DNA from: Alphaproteobacteria bacterium
Lineage (GTDB): Bacteria > Pseudomonadota > Alphaproteobacteria > 16-39-46
DNA length: 5,243 nucleotides
Assembly (NCBI GenBank): GCA_947497675.1
Contig: CANMHY010000082.1
Location: 1 to 5,243 of the forward strand
Direction of reading: 5' to 3'
The translations under genes and the position numbers were made by a program. The notes under the pieces are model-generated. The model was given only the letters and a program-made list of their open reading frames with translations, searched no databases and was not told where the DNA came from. Numbering within the stretch: position 1 is the first letter of the stretch; every line of letters begins with the position of its first letter. Below, piece after piece: positions 1 through 5,243 of the stretch.

Positions 1-350
1 TTTTCAAATACATGATTTGCAAGATCTAAAAAAGACTGATTATTTGCTCGGAGAGCATCCGCAGAAAGCCCCTTAAAAGAAGTCGCTAAACGGAGTTCTG
101 CCTCTTCCAAAATCTTAATTTTATCTTGGAAATTTTGGCATTGGGTTTCAAAAATCGTCCTTTTTTCAATTTCTTCTAAAATTTTGGCATTGAGAAGGCT
201 GCCCGATATTTTTTCGCTCTCAAGATGAGATTCGGTTTCTTTTAAAATATATTTTAATCTCGCGTTTTTAAAATTCATATAGAACCATATAAGCCCTCCT
301 CCCCCACAAAAGCACAAAAATCCAAAGATACCTCCATAAAAATTATCCAT
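1..350 (-). CDS. rmuC: RmuC-family DNA recombination protein, N-terminal part (gene continues past left edge)
   Basis: RmuC proteins are membrane-anchored, coiled-coil proteins with a restriction-endonuclease-like core; in E. coli rmuC limits inversions at short inverted repeats. Only the first 116 codons are present, and the frame is open to base 1. Reading from ATG at 350-348, the product starts MDNFYGGIFGFLCFCGGGG and has one hydrophobic segment at about residues 5-25, fitting an N-terminal membrane anchor. A charged, probably helical stretch follows at about residues 28-88. At residues 95-111 comes LSADALRANNQSFLDLA, the signature I recognise as the start of the conserved RmuC region. The nuclease-like core lies outside the window. 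No good Shine-Dalgarno precedes the ATG, and an in-frame GTG at 359-357 would add three residues. The gene is divergent from nupC. RmuC is usually 350-500 residues, so most of it is missing here. The family call is firm; activity cannot be judged. Confidence 0.88.
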   Translation of the reverse strand, partial: MDNFYGGIFGFLCFCGGGGLIWFYMNFKNARLKYILKETESHLESEKISGSLLNAKILEEIEKRTIFETQCQNFQDKIKILEEAELRLATSFKGLSADALRANNQSFLDLANHVFE

Positions 351-514
351 TATCGGCACGATATATTTCTTGTCTTCATTTTTGGATCTTTCTTTTAAGA
401 TGCTTATGGTCTATTAACTTAATTGAGTAAGGAGAAAAGTACAATCTTTCTTAGCAATTTTTCTTCAAAAAAAGGTTTTTAACGGCAGCTACTTCTCTCT
501 AATTGTTTTTCGAT

Positions 515-524
515 TCGACGTCGA
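515..524. promoter_or_regulatory. 10-bp perfect palindrome TCGACGTCGA upstream of nupC
   Basis: TCGACGTCGA reads the same on both strands and sits about 40 bases before the nupC start. A further TCGA at 510-513 adjoins it, so TCGA occurs three times in 15 bases. This is the most GC-rich patch of an otherwise AT-rich leader. The position would suit an operator overlapping a nupC promoter, but I do not recognise it as the site of a named regulator. With no spacer between its arms it would not form a stable RNA hairpin, so a terminator is unlikely. It could also be chance. Confidence 0.25.
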
Positions 525-553
525 TTTTTGTCTCAATATATCAATTTTAACAT

Positions 554-557
554 GAGG
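554..557 (+). promoter_or_regulatory. Ribosome binding site that decides the nupC start
   Basis: GAGG (within GAGGTG, 554-559) lies five bases before ATG at 563, a normal Shine-Dalgarno spacing. The alternative in-frame start, GTG at 557-559, overlaps this site and has only AT-rich sequence upstream, so ATG 563 is preferred. Confidence 0.6.
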
Positions 558-562
558 TGCAC

Positions 563-1819
563 ATGTATATCCAAGGGCTTTTTGGTATTCTATTTTTTGT
601 ATGTTTATGTTGGATCCTAAGCGAGGATCGAAAAAAAGTTAGCCCCAAAGCAATTCTTATTGGGCTTTTCACCCAAGTCGTTTTAGCAGTCGCTCTTACT
701 GAAATCGGTTTTATTCGAGATTTTTTCTTAACCCTTGGACGGGGTGTCGCTGTCTTAAAAGATGCGACCCTTCAAGGAACAAGCTTTGTTTTTGGATACA
801 TTGGAGGCGGAGAAGCCCCTTTCCTTATTAAGGAAAGTGGAAATACATTCAGTATGGCTTTTCAAGCGCTTCCTCTTATTTTCGTTGTAAGCGCCATCTC
901 GATGCTTCTTTTTTACTGGCGCATCCTTCCTGCTGTTGTGCGCGGGCTTTCTTGGTTTCTTCAGCGTATTATGGGGATTGGAGGCGCCTTGGGCGTGTGT
1001 GGTGCTGCAAAAGTTTTCTTAGGACAAACAGAAGCACCTCTTCTCATCAGACCTTACCTGAATGATCTCTCCAGAAGTGAGCTTTTCACTGTTATGACCC
1101 TTGGAATGGCCACAACTTCCGGAACCATTATGGCTTTATATGCTGCCATTTTAGAATCCTCTGTTCCCAATGTTCTTTCTCATATTCTAACAGCCTCCAT
1201 CATTAGCGTTCCTGCAGCCATTACACTCTCACGTATCATGATTCCTCAAGTTGGTGAAGTTACCTCCGGGAACCTTGTGATGCCCTATGAATTTACAAGT
1301 ACAATGGATGCCATTTCACGCGGCGCTTCCGACGGGATCAGACTCTTTATCAACATTGTAGCTGTCTTGATTGTCTTCGTTGCTCTTGTTGCCCTGCTTA
1401 ATAAAGGGCTCTCTCATTTTGTTCCTGATATATATGGAGAACCTCTCACACTTCAACGCATCCTAGGGGCAATCATGGCCCCTTTCACTTGGCTGATGGG
1501 TATTCCGTGGGAAGACGCAAAAATTGCCGGAAGCCTCTTGGGAACGAAAACAATCCTCAATGAAATTTATGCCTTTAGTGAGCTCTCTAAGATGCCTCAA
1601 GATACCTTAACACCTCATAGTCGGTTGATTATGGTTTATGCCTTGTGCGGGTTTGCAAACTTTTCCAGTATTGGAATTCAAATTGGAGGGCTTGGCATGA
1701 TGGCTCCAGAGAGGAGAAAAGACATTATTTCTCTAGGGTTTAAAGCTGTTTTTGCAGGAACTCTTTCAACGATGTTGTCAGGAACCATTATAGGGCTCCT
1801 GTCCTTTCTGCACTCATGA
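563..1819 (+). CDS. nupC: Concentrative nucleoside transporter, NupC/CNT family
   Basis: This is an inner-membrane symporter of the CNT family, which imports nucleosides using a sodium or proton gradient. The 418-residue product matches the usual bacterial length of about 400-425. The N-terminus has the family pattern of a hydrophobic helix followed by LSEDRKK (residues 19-25). Conserved blocks follow in order: SFVFGYIGGG (74-83), GQTEAPLLI in re-entrant hairpin 1 (154-162), TTSGTIMALYA (185-195), GTKTILNEIYAF (327-338) and CGFANFSSIGIQIGG (362-376). In the Vibrio CNT structure the Q-T-E of hairpin 1, the E of NE and the N and S of FANFSS contact the nucleoside or ion; all are present here (E157, E334, N366, S369), so the protein should be functional. 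Base specificity cannot be read with confidence. The start at ATG 563 is set by the GAGG at 554-557; GTG 557 would add two residues. The gene leads a probable operon with uvrD, 21 bases downstream. It would supply nucleosides for salvage, useful to a host-associated bacterium. Confidence 0.94.
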   Translation: MYIQGLFGILFFVCLCWILSEDRKKVSPKAILIGLFTQVVLAVALTEIGFIRDFFLTLGRGVAVLKDATLQGTSFVFGYIGGGEAPFLIKESGNTFSMAFQALPLIFVVSAISMLLFYWRILPAVVRGLSWFLQRIMGIGGALGVCGAAKVFLGQTEAPLLIRPYLNDLSRSELFTVMTLGMATTSGTIMALYAAILESSVPNVLSHILTASIISVPAAITLSRIMIPQVGEVTSGNLVMPYEFTSTMDAISRGASDGIRLFINIVAVLIVFVALVALLNKGLSHFVPDIYGEPLTLQRILGAIMAPFTWLMGIPWEDAKIAGSLLGTKTILNEIYAFSELSKMPQDTLTPHSRLIMVYALCGFANFSSIGIQIGGLGMMAPERRKDIISLGFKAVFAGTLSTMLSGTIIGLLSFLHS

Positions 1820-1823
1820 GAAA

Positions 1824-1831
1824 AGAGAGGA
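1824..1831 (+). promoter_or_regulatory. Ribosome binding site of uvrD
   Basis: AGAGAGGA sits in the 21-base gap after the nupC stop and ends nine bases before ATG 1841. It gives the helicase its own translation start. No terminator or promoter fits in so short a gap, which supports co-transcription. An ATG at 1831 is in another frame and soon reaches a stop. Confidence 0.6.
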
Positions 1832-1840
1832 TGAAAATAT

Positions 1841-4033
1841 ATGGAACCCGATATTTTATCCTCTCCTTCTTTTTTACAAACTTTAAATACACCTCAACAA
1901 CAGGCTGTCTTAAATCTTGATGGTCCTCTTCTTGTCCTCGCAGGTGCTGGAACCGGAAAGACACGTGTTCTTATCTCACGTATCGTTCACATTTTAAGAA
2001 CCGAGCGGGCCTACCCCTCTGAAATCCTCGCCGTCACCTTCACAAATAAAGCGGCTCAAGAAATGAAAGAACGGGTGAGGAATCTTTTGGGGCATTCAGT
2101 TGAAGGATTGTGGCTTGGAACCTTCCATGCTCTCTGTTCACGGATTCTCAGAAACCATGCCGAACTCTTGGGACTTGAGACCTCTTTTACAATTTTGGAT
2201 AAAGATGACCAGCTTCGCCGCATCAAAGAGCTTCTAAAACTTGAAAATTTGGATGATAAACAATACCCTCCCCGTTCTTATGAATACGTAATTAGCCGTC
2301 TAAAAGATCAAGCCCTCACCCCAGAACAGGTTTCACATGCGCCGAAAGAGCTCTTAACGTTGCCAAAGGTAGCTCACATTTATACCCTTTACCAACAAAG
2401 GCTCAAAATTTTGAATGCTGTGGATTTTGGAGACCTTATTCTTCATGTCATAACACTTTTTCGATCTTTTCCAGAGATCTTAGAACTCTATCAGAACAAA
2501 TTTAAATTTATTCTTGTGGATGAATACCAAGATACAAATATTGCACAATATTTATGGCTTCGTCTCCTCGCTCAAAAAACACACTCCATTTGCTGTGTTG
2601 GAGATGATGATCAATCCATTTATGGATGGCGCGGCGCCGAAGTTGGAAATATTTTACGCTTTGAGCAAGATTTTGCCAATGCTCAAATCATTCGCTTGGA
2701 GCAAAATTATAGGTCAACGCCCCACATCCTTAAAGCAGCCTCCCATTTAATTTCTCATAACGAAGGACGCCTTGGAAAAACACTTTGGACGGAAGAAACG
2801 AGCGGTCACAAAATCAAAGTTAAAGGGGTTTGGGATGGCCGTGAAGAAGCTCGTTTTGTGAGCGACGAAATCGAGAGGCTTCACCTAAAAGGCGCTGCCT
2901 TTTCTGAGATGGCTATTCTCGTCAGAGCTGGGTTTCAGACCCGTGCTTTTGAAGAGCGCCTCTTAAATATTGCGATTCCCTACCGCGTCATTGGAGGACT
3001 CCGTTTCTACGAACGCCTTGAAATCAGAGATGCCATTGCTTATCTACGCGTGGTGGTACAACCCCGTGACAGCCTTGCTTTTGAACGCATTTTAAATACG
3101 CCGCGACGCGGCATTGGAGAAACAACTGTCCAGCTCCTGCATGAAACAGCCCGGGAGAAAAATCTGAGCCTGTTGGAGTCTGCGCGATTTTTGCTCCAAA
3201 CCAGTATGATTAAAGGCGGAGCACAACGTGGATTAACGGCTCTCCTCTCAAACATCTCTCACTGGAGCAGTCTTGCTCCCCAAGAAGAACCTGCTCTTTT
3301 AACCAAACGCATTCTCGATGAATCGGGGTATACTGATTTTTGGGTGCAAGACAAGTCTCCAGATGCTCCAGGGCGTCTTGAGAACCTTAAAGAACTTGTG
3401 AATGCGATCCAAGAATTTCCAAGCCTTAGTGGATTTTTAGAACACATTTCTCTCATCATGGACAACGCGACTCAAAATCAAAGCGATCAAGTGACCCTCA
3501 TGACACTTCATAGTGCTAAAGGACTTGAGTTTCAAACAGTCTTTCTCGTCGGATGGGAAGAAAATGTTTTCCCCCATGCCCGTGCCCTCAATGAGAAAGG
3601 GAAAAAGGGCCTTGAAGAGGAGCGTAGACTTGCCTATGTCGGAATCACACGCGCCCGCTCTAATGTCTATATCACCTACGCTGCCAATCGCCAGATCTAT
3701 AATCAATGGCAATCTTCTTATCCTTCCCGTTTCATCCAAGAGCTCCCCAAAGAGGATATTGAGCATGAGGGACTTCAGGGCATGCATTCTTCTCAGAACT
3801 TTAAAGAAAAACCCTCTATTTTTCCGACTTACTCTAAATTCTCAGAAAAAAAAGATCTTTCACCACCGCGCCCCTCTCAAAGGCAAAGCCGCTATAAAAT
3901 AGGAGAGCGTGTCTTTCATGAAAAATTTGGATATGGCCTTATCCAATCAATTGATTATGATCGATTAGAGATTGATTTTGATAAGGCAGGCTCTAAAAAA
4001 ATAATGTCCGATTTCATCTCAAAGGTTTCTTAG
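1841..4033 (+). CDS. uvrD: ATP-dependent 3'-5' DNA helicase UvrD/PcrA (superfamily 1A)
   Basis: This cytoplasmic ATP-driven helicase unwinds DNA in nucleotide excision repair and mismatch repair, and removes recombinase or stalled polymerase from DNA. All superfamily 1A motifs are visible and intact in 730 residues: Q motif NTPQQQAV (16-23), Walker A AGAGTGKT (34-41), Ia VTFTNKAAQEM (65-75), Ib GTFHALCSRILR (93-104), Walker B VDEYQDTN (226-233), III VGDDDQSIYGWRGA (253-266), IV LEQNYRST (286-293), V around VTLMTLHSAKGLEF (551-564) and VI EEERRLAYVGITRAR (592-606). A low-complexity, charged and proline-containing linker (about 635-685) leads to a small C-terminal domain (686-725, with GERVFHEKFGYG and DFDKAGSKK). 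This matches the Tudor-like tail of PcrA/UvrD, known to bind RNA polymerase, and is the form I associate with alphaproteobacteria. The length is near the family's 720-800. Rep is less likely because of this tail, and the GWRGA motif argues against RecB-type or AddA proteins. It probably shares a transcript with nupC. Several open frames inside it on both strands are shadows. Confidence 0.96.
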   Translation: MEPDILSSPSFLQTLNTPQQQAVLNLDGPLLVLAGAGTGKTRVLISRIVHILRTERAYPSEILAVTFTNKAAQEMKERVRNLLGHSVEGLWLGTFHALCSRILRNHAELLGLETSFTILDKDDQLRRIKELLKLENLDDKQYPPRSYEYVISRLKDQALTPEQVSHAPKELLTLPKVAHIYTLYQQRLKILNAVDFGDLILHVITLFRSFPEILELYQNKFKFILVDEYQDTNIAQYLWLRLLAQKTHSICCVGDDDQSIYGWRGAEVGNILRFEQDFANAQIIRLEQNYRSTPHILKAASHLISHNEGRLGKTLWTEETSGHKIKVKGVWDGREEARFVSDEIERLHLKGAAFSEMAILVRAGFQTRAFEERLLNIAIPYRVIGGLRFYERLEIRDAIAYLRVVVQPRDSLAFERILNTPRRGIGETTVQLLHETAREKNLSLLESARFLLQTSMIKGGAQRGLTALLSNISHWSSLAPQEEPALLTKRILDESGYTDFWVQDKSPDAPGRLENLKELVNAIQEFPSLSGFLEHISLIMDNATQNQSDQVTLMTLHSAKGLEFQTVFLVGWEENVFPHARALNEKGKKGLEEERRLAYVGITRARSNVYITYAANRQIYNQWQSSYPSRFIQELPKEDIEHEGLQGMHSSQNFKEKPSIFPTYSKFSEKKDLSPPRPSQRQSRYKIGERVFHEKFGYGLIQSIDYDRLEIDFDKAGSKKIMSDFISKVS

Positions 4034-4050
4034 AAGCGAGAATTAACTCC

Positions 4051-4069
4051 CGATTTGCATTACAAATCG
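4051..4069. repeat. Inverted repeat (7-bp stem, 5-base loop) in the convergent spacer
   Basis: CGATTTG (4051-4057) and CAAATCG (4063-4069) are perfect inverted repeats around CATTA. The hairpin begins 17 bases after the uvrD stop. No T-tract follows on either strand and the stem is mostly AT, so it is not a canonical intrinsic terminator, although it could slow polymerase or protect a 3' end. Its right arm belongs to the sequence that recurs at 4084-4100, which suggests a dispersed palindromic repeat rather than a terminator. Confidence 0.5.
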
Positions 4070-4100
4070 CTAGTACATATCCTGTTTTGTGTTACAAATC
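4052..4100. repeat. Two imperfect copies of a 17-bp near-palindromic repeat, 32-base period
   Basis: GATTTGCATTACAAATC (4052-4068) and GTTTTGTGTTACAAATC (4084-4100) agree at 14 of 17 positions, with a perfectly shared TTACAAATC. Each can fold on itself: a 6-bp stem in the first (7 with its flanking bases) and TTTGT/ACAAA in the second. Together they fill most of the 84-base spacer between the convergent uvrD and ATPase genes, which holds no gene. Short palindromic repeats in convergent spacers are typical of REP-like elements. Whether this one occurs elsewhere in the genome cannot be seen from this window. Confidence 0.45.
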
Positions 4101-4117
4101 ATTCCACATAGAGACTC

Positions 4118-5243
4118 TTAAAATACTTTTCCACTCCATAAATCTTTTAGAAAAATATCATAAGGATAAATCATTATCTCTTTGTCATTTATCTTAGTGA
4201 CTCTTTTATTGGGCTCCGTTGAAACAACATACAATTTACACTCGGAGAAGTCTTCTCCGAAAAGAGCTAAACTATTTAAGTCTTTTTTCCGAATACGATT
4301 CGATATTTTTACCTCAATTGCAACTTCCCCTGAGCCAATAATGAAATCTACCTCCGTTCCATTACGTGTCCGCCAGAAAGTAATTTTTTTATTTTTCTCT
4401 TTAATATTATTATAAGCCATGAGCTCTTGAAACATATAGTTCTCAAAATATTGTCCAGCGCGTGCATTCTGAAGACTTTCTATTTTCTCATCACACAAAT
4501 AATTTAAGATACCCACATCAAAGAGATAAAATTTTGGGAAAGAAGTGATGATATTGCGTTTTGGATTTTTGGTGAAAGGATCAATAAGATATCCAAGAAG
4601 TGTATCTTGGAGAATAGAAAAATATTCTCTCACGGTTTTAGAGCTCACCCCACAATCTCGCCCAATATTTGCATAATTTACAAGCCCTGAAGTGGTAAAA
4701 GCTAAACTTTCTAAAAATCTTGAAAAGGCTGGAAGATTTCGAATAAGTCCTTCGTTTTTTATCTCTTCTGTTAAATAGTTCACGACATATCCCCCAAGAA
4801 GTTTATGATAATGAGGACTTGCGTAGTGAGCAGGAATTGCTCCTCTATTTAAAATTTTAATCAAATCAAAATTATCTATTTCTGGATAAACAAGAGGATA
4901 AAAATATTCACTCCACGCCCTTCCCCCCAAAAGGTTTACACCCGCTCTTCTTAAAGAGCGCGTGCTTGATCCACACAAGATAAAAGATAAACCCTCGTTT
5001 TCAATAAGCCAGTGAATTTCATCAAGAATCTCTGGGACTTTTTGAACCTCATCTATTATGATGGGATAAGACTTTACTGTTTCAGGTAGCGCTAAAATTT
5101 CCTCTCTCAAAAGATAGGGCTCTTTAGAATAACGAATTACATTTTTTGAATTTAGAAAATCAAAAAAAAAGGAATCGGGATATTTATCTTTTAAGAAAGT
5201 GGTTTTTCCAACTTTTCGTGCTCCCCAAAGAAAAATAGACTGA
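4118..5243 (-). CDS. AAA-type ATPase with DUF4143 domain (COG1373-like), 5' end beyond right edge
   Basis: This belongs to a widespread family of predicted P-loop ATPases whose cellular role is not established. The frame is open from the stop at 4120-4118 to the window end, giving 374 visible codons (numbered here from the first full codon, 5242-5240). Walker A is WGARKVGKTT (6-15) and Walker B IIIDEVQ (61-67), followed by the family's CGSSTRSLRR (90-99) and LLGGRA (104-109). A helix-turn-helix-like stretch, GRDCGVSSKTVREYF, lies at 194-208. The DUF4143 part has YLFDVGILNYL (239-249) and GQYFENYMFQEL (263-274). It ends in a PD-(D/E)XK-like arrangement, EVDF (297-300) and IEVK (309-312). Family members are about 370-420 residues long and start roughly 20-30 residues before Walker A, so only a short N-terminus is missing. 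A TTG at 5110-5108 is not the true start because it would remove Walker A. The gene converges on uvrD and by eye is more AT-rich than nupC or uvrD, so it may be horizontally acquired. Confidence 0.88.
   Translation of the reverse strand, partial: QSIFLWGARKVGKTTFLKDKYPDSFFFDFLNSKNVIRYSKEPYLLREEILALPETVKSYPIIIDEVQKVPEILDEIHWLIENEGLSFILCGSSTRSLRRAGVNLLGGRAWSEYFYPLVYPEIDNFDLIKILNRGAIPAHYASPHYHKLLGGYVVNYLTEEIKNEGLIRNLPAFSRFLESLAFTTSGLVNYANIGRDCGVSSKTVREYFSILQDTLLGYLIDPFTKNPKRNIITSFPKFYLFDVGILNYLCDEKIESLQNARAGQYFENYMFQELMAYNNIKEKNKKITFWRTRNGTEVDFIIGSGEVAIEVKISNRIRKKDLNSLALFGEDFSECKLYVVSTEPNKRVTKINDKEIMIYPYDIFLKDLWSGKVF

Larger units (their letters stand above)
351..562. promoter_or_regulatory. Divergent intergenic region between rmuC and nupC
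   Basis: This AT-rich stretch of about 210 bases separates two divergent genes and must hold the promoters for both rmuC (leftward) and nupC-uvrD (rightward), unless rmuC is transcribed from further away. I find no open reading frame longer than a few codons and no RNA gene. A TACAAT at 440-445 on the plus strand resembles a -10 box but has no convincing -35 partner at the usual distance. On the minus strand a TTGTAC, the complement of 439-444, is a weak -35 candidate. The only striking motif is the palindrome at 515-524. Assigning promoters here is inference from gene orientation. Confidence 0.5.

Noticed and set aside
350..379. Nine-codon leader-like frame (MKTRNISCR) on the minus strand, with its stop overlapping the rmuC start
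   Set aside because: The stop-start overlap is suggestive of translational coupling, but there is no convincing ribosome binding site and frames this short arise often by chance.
440..445. TACAAT as the -10 box of the nupC promoter
   Set aside because: No acceptable -35 hexamer lies 16-18 bases upstream, and the site is about 120 bases from the start codon, so I would not annotate it as a promoter.
3437..3787. Open frame of 116 codons on the minus strand within the helicase gene
   Set aside because: It is antisense to a region of uvrD that encodes the conserved motifs V and VI. Its product shows no recognisable motif, so it is a shadow of the real gene.
3513..3902. Open frame of 129 codons on the plus strand in another frame of uvrD
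   Set aside because: It overlaps the conserved helicase C-terminal region in a shifted frame. The translation is low-complexity and basic with no domain signature.
4051..4069. Hairpin after uvrD as a rho-independent terminator
   Set aside because: The stem is only 7 bp and AT-rich, and no T-tract follows on either strand, so it does not meet the usual pattern.
4182..4415. 77-codon plus-strand frame opposite the ATPase
   Set aside because: It is antisense to the conserved C-terminal part of the ATPase and has no recognisable features of its own.

Overview
The window looks like part of a moderately AT-rich bacterial chromosome, most likely an alphaproteobacterium. The best clue is the helicase C-terminus: its last ~45 residues (FDKAG-type tail after a GERVFHEKFGYG block) resemble the small C-terminal domain of alphaproteobacterial UvrD/PcrA proteins. 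The AT-rich composition, a concentrative nucleoside importer and a COG1373/DUF4143-type ATPase would suit a host-associated lineage such as Holosporales. That placement is inference from family memory; no rRNA or tRNA is present to test it.

Layout, left to right. Positions 1-350 (minus strand) hold the 5' part of rmuC, which runs off the left edge. Positions 351-562 are a divergent intergenic region with a 10-bp perfect palindrome but no promoter I can defend. Positions 563-1819 (plus) encode a complete NupC/CNT-family nucleoside transporter. After only 21 bases comes a complete UvrD/PcrA superfamily 1 helicase gene, 1841-4033 (plus), so the two are probably co-transcribed. Positions 4034-4117 are a short convergent spacer with two related 17-bp near-palindromic repeats. 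From 4118 to the right edge (minus) lies a DUF4143-family AAA ATPase. Its reading frame stays open to the last base, including a Walker A motif at 5202-5225, so only a short N-terminal piece is missing.

Two genes (rmuC and uvrD) belong to DNA maintenance and one (nupC) to nucleoside salvage. The nupC-uvrD pair may be a simple housekeeping transcription unit. The ATPase points toward this unit from the other side and is best read as an accessory gene of unknown function. I see no CRISPR array, RNA gene, insertion sequence, prophage or clearly new multi-gene system. The least explained parts are the repeat pair in the convergent spacer and the ATPase next to it.
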